From positions 1 through 24,270 of the forward strand of contig DASPZU010000005.1 of NCBI GenBank assembly GCA_035636095.1: a DNA stretch of 24,270 nucleotides, given 5' to 3'. This DNA is from Gp7-AA10 sp035636095 (lineage in GTDB: Bacteria; Acidobacteriota; Thermoanaerobaculia; Gp7-AA8). Of this stretch, positions 14,868 through 22,719 are shown in pieces. Under the pieces are notes generated by a model. It was not told the origin of the DNA. It made no database searches and saw only the letters and a program-made list of their open reading frames with translations. Numbering within the stretch: the stretch's first letter is position 1; each line of letters starts with the position of its first letter. The position numbers and the translations under genes are program-made.

Positions 14868-16423
14868 GGGCGTCTCCACTTGCGGCCGCCGCGCTCGATC
14901 AATTGATCGGCCGATTCCGGTCCCCAGGTGCCGGCAGGATAGAAATCGGGTGGGCGCGGGTCGGCGGCCCAGGCGTTGAGCAGCGGATCGAGCCAGGCCC
15001 ACGCCGTTTCCACTTCGTCGCGCCGCGCGAAGAGCGTCGAATCGCCGAGCATCGTTTCGAGCAGCAGCCGCTCGTAAGCTTCCGGAGGTTCGGCGCCGAA
15101 CGAGGTGGCGTAGCGAAACTCCATCGTCACCGGCGCCGTGCGCACCGAGGGTCCCGGCACCTTCGAATCGAACTTCAGCGAGATCCCTTCATCGGGCTGA
15201 ATGCGGATCGCCAAAACGTTGGGCTGCGTGCTCACGCCGCGAAGTTTTCGCCACATCGGATAAGGCGCCGGCCGGAAATGGATGGAGATGTCCGTGACGC
15301 GTTTGGGAAGACGCTTTGCCGCGCGGATGTAGAACGGAACGTCCGCCCACCGCCAGTTGTCGACGAAAACTTTCATGGCCGTGAAGGTCTCGGTCTTCGA
15401 TTCCGGGCTGACGTTGGGCTCCTTGCGGTACGCGATCGCTTTCTCGCCCAGGACCGAGCCGTCGCTGTACTGGCCACGGATGGCGGTCGCATCCTCCGAG
15501 CCGCGCGGAAACTCGCGCAGCGCACGCACAACTTTGACCTTCTCGTCACGGACGGGATCGGCTTCGAAGGCCACCGGCGGCTCCATGGCGATCAGCGACA
15601 GGAGCTGCATCATGTGGTTCTGGATGATGTCGCGGGTGATGCCGGCGCCTTCGAAATAACCGCCCCGCTTCTCGACCCCGATCGATTCCGCGACCGTGAT
15701 CTGCACATGGTCAATATATTGACGATTCCAGAACGGCTCGAAGATCCCGTTGGCGAAGCGCAGCACCAGCAGGTTCTGCACGGTTTCTTTGCCGAGGTAG
15801 TGATCGATGCGAAAGACCTGGCGCTCGCGGAAGGTGCTGACCGCGACGCGGTTCAGCTCTTTCGCCGATTGCAGATCGTGACCGAACGGTTTCTCGATGA
15901 TGACGCGCGTGAACGGACCGCCGCGCTCCGGATCGGTGACCATCTTCTCGGCGCCGAGGAGCTCGGAAATGACGGGAAAGAATTGCGGCGGCACGGCCAG
16001 GTAATAGATCCGCCGCCCGCCCGTCCCGCGCGTGCGATCGCATTCCTGCAATTTCTGATTGAGGCGGTAGTAACCCGACGGCTCGCTGAAATCGCCTTGA
16101 ACGTAAAAGAGGCCCTTCGCGAAGTTTTCCCAGATCGCGTTGTCGACCGGGCGCGTTCGCGCGTACTTGTCGCACGCTTCGCGCATCGCCATGCGGAAGG
16201 CATCGTCAGTGTAGTCGGGACGCGCAAAGCCGATGATGGTCTGTCCCGCCGGAAGAAGGCCGTCGTGCGCCAGAGAGTAGAGTGCGGGCAGAAGCTTGCG
16301 TCCGGTGAGGTCGCCCGAGGCGCCGAAGATGACCAGACACGAAGAGTCGGGAACGCGTTCCTGCTCCAAGCCTTCGCGGAGCGGATTTGCGGCGGGAGCC
16401 TGGGTGGGGGCAGTGACCGACAT
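14864..16423 (-). CDS. zwf: Glucose-6-phosphate 1-dehydrogenase
   Basis: The 519-residue cytoplasmic enzyme oxidises glucose-6-phosphate to 6-phosphogluconolactone and makes NADPH, the entry step of the oxidative pentose phosphate pathway. The nucleotide-binding motif GASGDLTGRKLLP is at 34-46, EKPFG at 177-181, and the substrate-binding RIDHYLGKE at 205-213 (H208). Length is normal for the family. No clear Shine-Dalgarno precedes the chosen ATG; the first 20 residues are poorly conserved, so the start could be slightly further in. It is the first gene of a minus-strand operon with opcA and pgl, facing a thiolase gene across a 129-bp region that holds a long inverted repeat. Confidence 0.96.
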   Translation of the reverse strand: MSVTAPTQAPAANPLREGLEQERVPDSSCLVIFGASGDLTGRKLLPALYSLAHDGLLPAGQTIIGFARPDYTDDAFRMAMREACDKYARTRPVDNAIWENFAKGLFYVQGDFSEPSGYYRLNQKLQECDRTRGTGGRRIYYLAVPPQFFPVISELLGAEKMVTDPERGGPFTRVIIEKPFGHDLQSAKELNRVAVSTFRERQVFRIDHYLGKETVQNLLVLRFANGIFEPFWNRQYIDHVQITVAESIGVEKRGGYFEGAGITRDIIQNHMMQLLSLIAMEPPVAFEADPVRDEKVKVVRALREFPRGSEDATAIRGQYSDGSVLGEKAIAYRKEPNVSPESKTETFTAMKVFVDNWRWADVPFYIRAAKRLPKRVTDISIHFRPAPYPMWRKLRGVSTQPNVLAIRIQPDEGISLKFDSKVPGPSVRTAPVTMEFRYATSFGAEPPEAYERLLLETMLGDSTLFARRDEVETAWAWLDPLLNAWAADPRPPDFYPAGTWGPESADQLIERGGRKWRRP

Positions 16424-16452
16424 GCATGGGCAATTGTATGTGAATTAAAAAA

Positions 16453-16523
16453 TTCAAATTTCAAATGAAAAATTAAGAATGAACGGCGGCAAGTCATTTG
16501 CCATTTTTCATTTGAAATTTGAA
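16453..16523. repeat. AT-rich perfect inverted repeat with 21-bp arms
   Basis: The arms 16453-16473 (TTCAAATTTCAAATGAAAAA followed by T) and 16503-16523 are perfect reverse complements, separated by 29 nt. The arms are strikingly AT-rich in a GC-rich window. The repeat lies between the divergent zwf and thiolase starts. It could be an intergenic mobile-type repeat, a hairpin or a regulatory site; no target-site duplication or transposase is visible. Confidence 0.8.
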
Positions 16524-16552
16524 ATTTTGAATTTATTGGTATCCTCGCTGGC

Positions 16553-17836
16553 ATGTCTTCCCGAGTCGCCATCGTCCGCGGCCTTCGCACACCTTTCGCA
16601 AAGTCGGGCACCTCCTTCGCCCGCCTCTCCGCCCTCGACCTCGGCAAGATGGCTGTCACGGAATTGATCGAGCGCAGCGGCATCGATCCCGCCACAGTTC
16701 AGGAAGTCGTCTTCGGCAACGTGATCCCGTCGGTCAAAGCCCCGAATATCGCACGCGAGATCGTCCTGGGCACCGGCCTGCCGCGAAAGATTCCGGGATA
16801 CACGGTCGGCAAAGCGTGCGCGTCAGCGAATCAGGCCATCGCGTCGGCATCCGACTTGATCACGCGCGGATATGCCGACATCGTCATCGCCGGCGGCGCC
16901 GAATCGCTTTCCGACATTCCCATCCTCTTCTCGAAGAACTTTTCCGATGCGCTGGTGACCGCCAGCAAACAGAAAAGCGTCGGCGGAAAGCTCGGCGCAT
17001 TTCGCCGAATTCGTCCCAAAGACCTCGCGCCCGACGCGCCGGCCATCGCCGAATCGACGACCGGACTCACCATGGGAGAGTCGGCTGAGAAGATGGCCAA
17101 GGAGAATCACATCTCCCGCGAGGCGCAGGACAAGTTCGCGCTGCAGAGTCATCAACGCGCCGCGGCCGCGACGGCCAGCGCCAGATTCAAGGAAGAGGTC
17201 ATGACGGTGATCGTGCCGCCCTCGTATGACACGGTCGTCGAGACCGACAATCTCATTCGCGGGGACAGCACGCTGGAGGCGTTGTCGAAGCTTCGGCCGG
17301 TGTTCGACAAGAAATACGGCACCATTACCGCCGGCAATGCATCGCCGCTCACCGATGGCGCGGCGGCGGTGTTGTTGATGTCCGAAGAAAAAGCGAAGGC
17401 TGAAGGATTGAAGCCGATCGGCTATCTGCGCAGCTACGCCTTCGCGGCCACCGATCCTTTCGATCAACTTCTGCAGGGCCCGGTGTTCGCATTGCCGGTG
17501 GCGCTCGAGCGCGCCAAGATCTCTCTCGAGGACATCGGCGTGATCGAGATGCACGAGGCCTTCGCGGCCCAGGTGCTGTCGAACATTCAGTGGATGGGAT
17601 CGAAGAAGATCGCGCAGGAAAAGCTCGGCCGAAGCGAGCCGATCGGCGACATCGATCCCGAAAAGATCAATCGCACCGGCGGCTCGATCGCGTTAGGCCA
17701 TCCCTTCGGCGCGACCGGCGCGCGCATCGTCACGACCGTCTGCAACGAGCTGCAGCGCACCGGCGAGCAATACGGGCTGGTGACGGTGTGCGCGGCAGGC
17801 GGGATGGGGGCGGCCATGATCCTGGAGCGGGAGTGA
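16553..17836 (+). CDS. fadI: FadI-like 3-ketoacyl-CoA thiolase / acetyl-CoA acetyltransferase
   Basis: The 427-residue thiolase should cleave 3-ketoacyl-CoA in beta-oxidation or condense acetyl-CoA. The acyl-accepting Cys is C89 in GKACASANQA, the catalytic His are H334 (EMHEAFA) and H383 (GHPFGATG), and the second Cys is C413 (CAAGG). The N-terminus (IVRGLRTPFAKSGTSF) and the insert region (RPKDLAP...STTGLTMGESAEKMA) follow E. coli FadI more closely than AtoB. No FadJ partner is encoded in the window. No clear Shine-Dalgarno precedes the ATG. Its stop overlaps the next start by 4 nt (GTGA). Confidence 0.93.
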   Translation: MSSRVAIVRGLRTPFAKSGTSFARLSALDLGKMAVTELIERSGIDPATVQEVVFGNVIPSVKAPNIAREIVLGTGLPRKIPGYTVGKACASANQAIASASDLITRGYADIVIAGGAESLSDIPILFSKNFSDALVTASKQKSVGGKLGAFRRIRPKDLAPDAPAIAESTTGLTMGESAEKMAKENHISREAQDKFALQSHQRAAAATASARFKEEVMTVIVPPSYDTVVETDNLIRGDSTLEALSKLRPVFDKKYGTITAGNASPLTDGAAAVLLMSEEKAKAEGLKPIGYLRSYAFAATDPFDQLLQGPVFALPVALERAKISLEDIGVIEMHEAFAAQVLSNIQWMGSKKIAQEKLGRSEPIGDIDPEKINRTGGSIALGHPFGATGARIVTTVCNELQRTGEQYGLVTVCAAGGMGAAMILERE

Positions 17837-18318
17837 CGCCTGCAGTCCTCAGATGCGTGAATGTCGTTTTAGCAGCCATGGTTGTGGGAACGATGTTCGC
17901 CATTTGGCTCGCCTTCGATCCGGCAGAGCTGACCGGACCTGCGTACATCGAGGAGCATCAAAACGCGATTCGCGCTCTCAACGTTACCATGCCGATCCTC
18001 GGCGCGATCTGCATCGTTCTGACAATTGCGCACGGTTGGCTGGCGCGATCGAGTCCAGCGGCGTTCTACCTGCTCCTGGCTGGAGCTGCCTTCATGATCG
18101 TGGCCGGACTCATCACTCGTTTCGCCAATCAACCGATCAACGCGCGGGTCATCACTTGGACGCCAAGCGCACCGCCGCCGGGGTGGATGGAAGTGCGCGA
18201 CGCGTGGTGGCAGTGGCACGTTGGCCGGACCTTCGCGGGGATCGCGGCGTTCCTCTGTATCGTCGCGGCGTCGGTCAATCCGAACGCTTTCAAAGCGCGA
18301 TATTTGGAGAGGGAGTAG
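17833..18318 (+). CDS. DUF1772-like membrane protein
   Basis: The 161-residue protein has four hydrophobic segments (about 6-27, 52-70, 76-96 and 134-152). The features EEHQNAIRALNVTMPILGA, ITRFANQPINARVITW and the Trp-rich WWQWHVGRT match the DUF1772 family of small membrane proteins, some of which are called anthrone oxygenases; a true oxygenase role here is not shown. I chose GTG at 17833 because it gives the family's N-terminus, has GGAG upstream, and overlaps the thiolase TGA by 4 nt. The longer upstream open frame is antisense-like sequence inside the thiolase gene. Confidence 0.85.
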   Translation: MTPAVLRCVNVVLAAMVVGTMFAIWLAFDPAELTGPAYIEEHQNAIRALNVTMPILGAICIVLTIAHGWLARSSPAAFYLLLAGAAFMIVAGLITRFANQPINARVITWTPSAPPPGWMEVRDAWWQWHVGRTFAGIAAFLCIVAASVNPNAFKARYLERE

Positions 18319-18319
18319 T

Positions 18320-18964
18320 GTGTTCGAGGCGTTGACCGGCGTTGCCAGCCGCATTGCCGACGTCGCTCGCCTTCTCATCAGCCGCCGCCAGCGACGCAAC
18401 ATACAGATCGACACGACGGCTTTCGGCCGCACCTTCCACGAAGACGCTACGGCGCTGCGTCTTGCCGACGCCGGCTACGTAACGCTGGTGGTGTCGTATA
18501 CAGACCGCACGACGGGCGCCGTCCTGCAAGACCCAGCGCGGCAGGCTGCCCTCGAGCACACCGTGTGGCAAGCTCGTGACCGGCTGGCGGCCGAGGCCGG
18601 CGTCGATGCCAAGCGCCTCGGCGCGGTCGGCTTCTCGCTCGGGGGCCACTTCGCTCTGGCGCGCGCTTTGGCCGGCGCTGTTCAGGCGGCGGTGGTCTAT
18701 TACGGCGTCTACCCGTGGCCCGACGCTTCAGCCCGGCAACTGCGCGTCCCTGTCCTCATTCACCAGGGGGACCGCGACGACAGCGCGTTTCGCGCCAATG
18801 CGACCGCTTTTGCTGCAACCGCCTCCGACAAACACTGTCGGCTCGTTACGTACAGTGGCGCCGGCCATCAGTTCGATCTCTTCCAACCGCGAGGCGTCGC
18901 CGCCCGAGAGGCTTGGAGCCGCACTGTGGCGTTTCTTGCTGACGCGCTGGCTGCACCCCCTTGA
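18320..18964 (+). CDS. Dienelactone-hydrolase-like alpha/beta hydrolase
   Basis: The 214-residue protein has the nucleophile elbow GFSLGG (S106), an acidic residue in HQGDRDD (D151 region) and H183 in SGAGHQFD, a Ser-Asp-His triad. Segments FHEDATALRLADAGYVTLVVSY and PVLIHQGDRDD fit the dienelactone hydrolase group, with Ser in place of its usual Cys. The first 37 residues do not show the expected beta strand with the HG oxyanion loop. The N-terminus is therefore divergent, truncated, or affected by a frameshift. GTG at 18320 was chosen because GGGAG precedes it and it follows the DUF1772 stop by 1 nt. Substrate unknown. Confidence 0.75.
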   Translation: MFEALTGVASRIADVARLLISRRQRRNIQIDTTAFGRTFHEDATALRLADAGYVTLVVSYTDRTTGAVLQDPARQAALEHTVWQARDRLAAEAGVDAKRLGAVGFSLGGHFALARALAGAVQAAVVYYGVYPWPDASARQLRVPVLIHQGDRDDSAFRANATAFAATASDKHCRLVTYSGAGHQFDLFQPRGVAAREAWSRTVAFLADALAAPP

Positions 18965-19536
18965 GCATCACGACCTCTTTGCCGGCATTGCTCATCATCG
19001 ACTTTCAGAAGGCGATCGACGACCCAAGCTGGGGTAACGATCGCAACAATCCGGAAGCGGAGAGCAACGTCGCCAGGCTGCTTGCGTTCTGGCGCGAGCG
19101 CACGTGGCCCATCTTTCACATTCGCCACGTCTCGCGCGAAGCCGGTTCCACTTATCGGCCGGGACAGCCGGGAGCTGAATTCAAGATCGAAGTCCTTCCT
19201 CGCGAGGGCGAGCGCGTCATCGAGAAGCACACCAACAGCGCCTTCATCCACACCGCTCTGGAGCGCAACCTTCGCGAAGCAGGAATCACTGAGGTCGTCA
19301 TCACAGGCGTCATCACCAACAATTCAGTCGAAGCGACGGCGCGCATGTCGGGAAATCTCGGTTTCAAGACGTATGTCATCACCGACGCAACCGCGACTTT
19401 TGGCCGTCGCGATTTCTCGGGACAGTGGCACTCGGCCGAGGAAGTCCACGCGATGTCTCTCGCGAATCTGGACGGGGAATACGCAACGGTGCTTTCCACG
19501 AAGGATATGCTGTATCACGCAGGGAAGGAGTCTTAG
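18961..19536 (+). CDS. Isochorismatase-fold hydrolase with Ser at the Cys position
   Basis: The 191-residue protein is a member of the isochorismatase/cysteine hydrolase superfamily. D14 (LIIDFQ) and K89 (VIEKHTNSAF) are the expected catalytic Asp and Lys. The nucleophile loop reads GVITNNSVEATARMSGNLGF, so S122 stands where amidohydrolase members have Cys. The superfamily has branches without the Cys, including true isochorismatases, so this is probably a natural subfamily rather than an inactive enzyme. It starts with TTG at 18961, overlapping the hydrolase stop by 4 nt (TTGA). Substrate is unknown. Confidence 0.87.
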   Translation: MSITTSLPALLIIDFQKAIDDPSWGNDRNNPEAESNVARLLAFWRERTWPIFHIRHVSREAGSTYRPGQPGAEFKIEVLPREGERVIEKHTNSAFIHTALERNLREAGITEVVITGVITNNSVEATARMSGNLGFKTYVITDATATFGRRDFSGQWHSAEEVHAMSLANLDGEYATVLSTKDMLYHAGKES

Positions 19537-19749
19537 ATGCGAACGAAACTGCGCTGTTCTTTTTGCAACAAGAGCGAAGATGATGTGCAGAAACTCGTCG
19601 CTGGCCCGCATGTCTACATCTGCGACGCCTGCGTGAAGATCGCAACCGACATCATGGAGCATGACCATCCGGCGCCTCGACGCCGCGAGTCCCTGCTCGA
19701 GCGGCTCTTCCGGCATTTCTCATCCAGCGAGCAGGTCACCTCGGCCTAA
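19537..19749 (+). CDS. Stand-alone ClpX-type C4 zinc-finger protein
   Basis: The 70-residue protein consists of the zinc-binding domain that normally forms the N-terminus of ClpX: KLRCSFCNKSEDDVQKLVAGP, then VYICDACVKIATDIM. The four ligands are C7, C10, C29 and C32. No AAA+ part follows; after residue 45 there is a basic tail (PRRRESLLERLFRHF). In ClpX this domain dimerises and binds adaptors and substrates. A free copy might recruit substrates to ClpX or compete with it (inference). AAGGAG precedes the ATG, which directly follows the upstream stop with no gap. Its TAA overlaps the stop of the convergent gene. Confidence 0.9.
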   Translation: MRTKLRCSFCNKSEDDVQKLVAGPHVYICDACVKIATDIMEHDHPAPRRRESLLERLFRHFSSSEQVTSA

Positions 19750-20654
19750 CGCCGCACGGCGCGGTGGCGTATCGGCGGCGTATTCGCGTTGGGGCCGAGG
19801 AATGCCAGAAGCTGCGCGTCAGAGACGGTAGGGAGCGTCAAATCCACGCCAGCCAGTGAGGCAGGAACCTGCGGCCGCGCGAAACGGAAATAGTCGAAGG
19901 CGGCGACGAGATCGGGATTGCCGGCGCGAATGACTGTGGAATTGTGCACGAGCGGCGAAACACTCGACGCCGTCGGATAGTCGGTATAGACCGTCATGCC
20001 GACCTGCAGCGTCGGCGGCATATCGGGACGATTGAATCGGCGGTGCACCGACCAGACACCGTTGATGCTCTTGAGCGCGATGAAGTACCGCCCGATCCGC
20101 GCGTACTGGATGATCGCGTGTCCGGTTCCTCCGGTGAACTCGTATTGCAGGGTTGACACGCTGGACGTTGTCGTCTTGACCTCGAACTGAAAATTGCCGG
20201 GATTCCCGGCGGAGCCGATCGACAGAAAGAGATAGTTCTCGCCGCCCGGCTGCCAGGTCGCGGGCGTGATCTGGCGGGGAGTGCGGATCAAGATGCCGCC
20301 CAGAGAAAACGCGGAGCGCGGCGGTCCGGTTCCGTTGCGCTGCGTGGCCTCGATGTCGGTCGTGACGACGAAGTCGCCGGTGACTTCCTTGAACGTCAGC
20401 TCGCCGCGATAATCGTTGAACCACGTGCTGGTGAACGGAATCATCACCATGTGCCCGGCGCGCGTGGTGTTGATGTCCTGCACCTCGAGCTGGTTCGCTC
20501 CCCAGCCCTCGACCACGTAGACGCGTTTCCATTGCGAAAGCGTCGAGGCGTCGTTGAATTCGTCGCTGAGCGGAGCGAGATCATCGGCCGCGACCGCGGC
20601 GAACGGCATGAGGGCGACCAGAAATGCTGCGATTCGGATGGCTAGATCATACAA
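19746..20654 (-). CDS. Secreted concanavalin-like beta-sandwich protein
   Basis: The 302-residue protein has a signal peptide (YDLAIRIAAFLVALMPFAAVA-AD). The mature part opens with LSDEFNDASTLSQWKRV and is rich in strands, with GILIRTPR, NYLFLSIGSAG, QFEVKTTTSSVS, RIGRYFIALKSINGVW and FDYFRF. This resembles the concanavalin A-like/DUF1349 group that wraps or binds carbohydrates, but I see no certain catalytic pair and do not assign an activity. TTG at 20654 is chosen because it begins the signal peptide; no Shine-Dalgarno is seen. It diverges from the molybdoenzyme gene with almost no space and converges on the zinc-finger gene with overlapping stops. Confidence 0.75.
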   Translation of the reverse strand: MYDLAIRIAAFLVALMPFAAVAADDLAPLSDEFNDASTLSQWKRVYVVEGWGANQLEVQDINTTRAGHMVMIPFTSTWFNDYRGELTFKEVTGDFVVTTDIEATQRNGTGPPRSAFSLGGILIRTPRQITPATWQPGGENYLFLSIGSAGNPGNFQFEVKTTTSSVSTLQYEFTGGTGHAIIQYARIGRYFIALKSINGVWSVHRRFNRPDMPPTLQVGMTVYTDYPTASSVSPLVHNSTVIRAGNPDLVAAFDYFRFARPQVPASLAGVDLTLPTVSDAQLLAFLGPNANTPPIRHRAVRR

Positions 20655-20661
20655 TTTGACC

Positions 20662-22719
20662 GTGGAAGTCGTCCGCGCGGTCTGTCCGCATGACTGCCCC
20701 GATACCTGCTCGATGCTGGTGACGGTCGAGGATGGCCGCGCCGTGCGCATCGCCGGCGAGCGCGAACATCCATTCACGCAGGGATTTCTCTGCACCAAGG
20801 TCTCGAAGTATCTCGAGCGCACCTACCACGACGGCCGTCTGCTGTTTCCGCAGATCCGCACCGGCGCAAAGGGGGAGGGAAAATTCCGGCGCGCGACCTG
20901 GGATGAAGCGATCTCGCTGATCGCGTCGCGGCTGCGATCGATCATCGATTCCGACGGCGCCGAGGCCGTCCTCCCCTACTCGTACGCCGGGACGATGGGA
21001 CTGATTCAGGGCGAAGCGATGGCCTCGCGATTCTTCCGGCGACTGGGCGCATCGCAGCTCGCTCGCACCATCTGCTCCTCGTGTGGCAGTGAAGCGCTCA
21101 ATCTCGTCTATGGAACGCGAATGGGAACCGATCCGGAGAGCGTTGGCGAGGCCAGGCTGATCCTGCTGTGGGGTACCAACACTCTGACGTCGAATCCGCA
21201 TCTGTGGCCGTTCATCCGGCAGGCGAAGAAAAAAGGGGCGACCACCATCTGCATCGACCCGCTCCGCACGCGGACGGCGGCGGCCTGCGACGAACACATC
21301 CCCATCCGTCCGGGCACCGATGCCGCCCTGGCCCTCGGCATCATGCACGTCCTTTTTCGTGACCGATTGGTTAATAGTCAATATCTTGACGAGATGACCG
21401 TCGGATGGCAAGAGCTGCGCGATCGTGTCCTGCACGATTACCCGCCCCACCGCGTGGCTGCCATCTGTCGCCTGCCCATCGAAACGATCGAGGGGCTGGC
21501 GCACCGTTACGGCACGGTGCAGCCGACATTCATCCGATTGAACTACGGCCTGCAGCGTCACGCCGGCGGCGGGTCGGCCGTCCGCGCGATCGCGATTCTG
21601 CCTGCGCTCACCGGCGCGTGGGATGACATCGGCGGCGGCTGCCAGCTTTCGTCATCGGGCACCTTTGGACTCAATTTTGGACGGCTCGAGCGCCGCCACA
21701 TTCCCTGCCCCACGCGCACGATCAACATGTCGCGCCTCGGCGAAGCGCTGACCGAGATCGACGATCCGCCTGTGAAGGCGTTGATGGTCTACAACACCAA
21801 CCCGGCCGCCGTCGCGCCCGATCGAAAAAACGTCCTGCGCGGATTGCGCCGCGACGACCTCTTCACCGTGGTCCTCGAACATTTCCAGACCGACACCGCC
21901 GACCACGCCGACGTGCTGCTGCCGGCGACCACGCAGCTCGAGCATGACGATCTGCATCGCGCGTACGGCCATCTGTACATGATGTACAACCGGCGCGCCA
22001 TCGAGCCTCTCGGCGAGGCGCTGCCGAACAGCGAGATTTTCCGCCGCATTGCCGCTGCCATGAACCTGCACTGGCCCGAATTGAAGGCGACCGACGAGGA
22101 AATGATGCGCGACGCGCTCACCGATGTCGGCGAGCCGTTGCGCGGGATCACGGTGGAGGCGCTGCGCGAGCGCGGTTGGATGCGCCTCAACGTTCCCTCG
22201 CCGCATCTGCCCTATCGTCGCGGCGCCAGGGTTCCCACGCCCAGCGGCAAGATCGAGATCGCGACCGATCGCGGTCCGGCGTTTGGCGTCGGCCGCTTGC
22301 CGGAATACATTCCGCCTTATGAATCGGAAGAACGCGATCCACACCTCGCCAAAACCTATCCGCTGGCGCTGATCTCCCCGCCGGCGCACGCGTTTCTCAA
22401 TTCGAGTTTCGTCAACGTTGCATCGCTCAGGCGGGCGGCCGGAAAACCGACGCTCGAAATCCACGAACACGACGCCAGTGCGCGCGGCATCAACGGCGGC
22501 CAGCGCGTGACGATCTTCAACAACCGCGGCGCGTTCACGGCTGAGGCGGTCATCAGCGACCGAGTGCGACCGGGAGTGGTCTCCGCGCCGTCGATCTGGT
22601 GGGGCAAGCTGACCGACGACGGCACGAACGCGAATGAGACGACCTCGCAGGCGCTGACCGACATCGGCGCAGGCGCGACGTTCTACGACAACCTCGTCGA
22701 GGTGCGCGCCACACAATGA
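20662..22719 (+). CDS. Molybdopterin oxidoreductase (DMSO reductase family)
   Basis: The 685-residue protein has the N-terminal [4Fe-4S] site C8-x3-C12-x3-C16...C44 (CPHDCPDTC; FLCTK), then the molybdopterin domain (LILLWGTNTLTSNPH, PTFIRLNYGLQRHAGG, VYNTNPAAVAPD, FQTDTADHADVLLPATTQLEHDD) and the C-terminal dinucleotide-binding domain (TPSGKIEIATDRG, IHEHDASARGINGGQRVTIF). The likely molybdenum ligand region is CSSCGS at 138-143. No Tat signal is present, so it should be cytoplasmic. No electron-transfer or membrane subunit is nearby, and the substrate is unknown. GTG at 20662 was chosen because it lies just before the first Cys; TTG at 20656 or ATG at 20638 are alternatives. The stop overlaps the next start by 4 nt. 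Confidence 0.92.
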   Translation: MEVVRAVCPHDCPDTCSMLVTVEDGRAVRIAGEREHPFTQGFLCTKVSKYLERTYHDGRLLFPQIRTGAKGEGKFRRATWDEAISLIASRLRSIIDSDGAEAVLPYSYAGTMGLIQGEAMASRFFRRLGASQLARTICSSCGSEALNLVYGTRMGTDPESVGEARLILLWGTNTLTSNPHLWPFIRQAKKKGATTICIDPLRTRTAAACDEHIPIRPGTDAALALGIMHVLFRDRLVNSQYLDEMTVGWQELRDRVLHDYPPHRVAAICRLPIETIEGLAHRYGTVQPTFIRLNYGLQRHAGGGSAVRAIAILPALTGAWDDIGGGCQLSSSGTFGLNFGRLERRHIPCPTRTINMSRLGEALTEIDDPPVKALMVYNTNPAAVAPDRKNVLRGLRRDDLFTVVLEHFQTDTADHADVLLPATTQLEHDDLHRAYGHLYMMYNRRAIEPLGEALPNSEIFRRIAAAMNLHWPELKATDEEMMRDALTDVGEPLRGITVEALRERGWMRLNVPSPHLPYRRGARVPTPSGKIEIATDRGPAFGVGRLPEYIPPYESEERDPHLAKTYPLALISPPAHAFLNSSFVNVASLRRAAGKPTLEIHEHDASARGINGGQRVTIFNNRGAFTAEAVISDRVRPGVVSAPSIWWGKLTDDGTNANETTSQALTDIGAGATFYDNLVEVRATQ

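Noticed and set aside
14852..16468. 538-codon open frame on the plus strand
   Set aside because: It is the antisense of zwf, is rich in Arg and His with no domain pattern, and arises from GC-rich codon use in the real gene.
16441..16552. Complete insertion element or MITE
   Set aside because: The inverted repeat is clear, but I see no target-site duplication and no second copy in the window, so it is listed only as a repeat.
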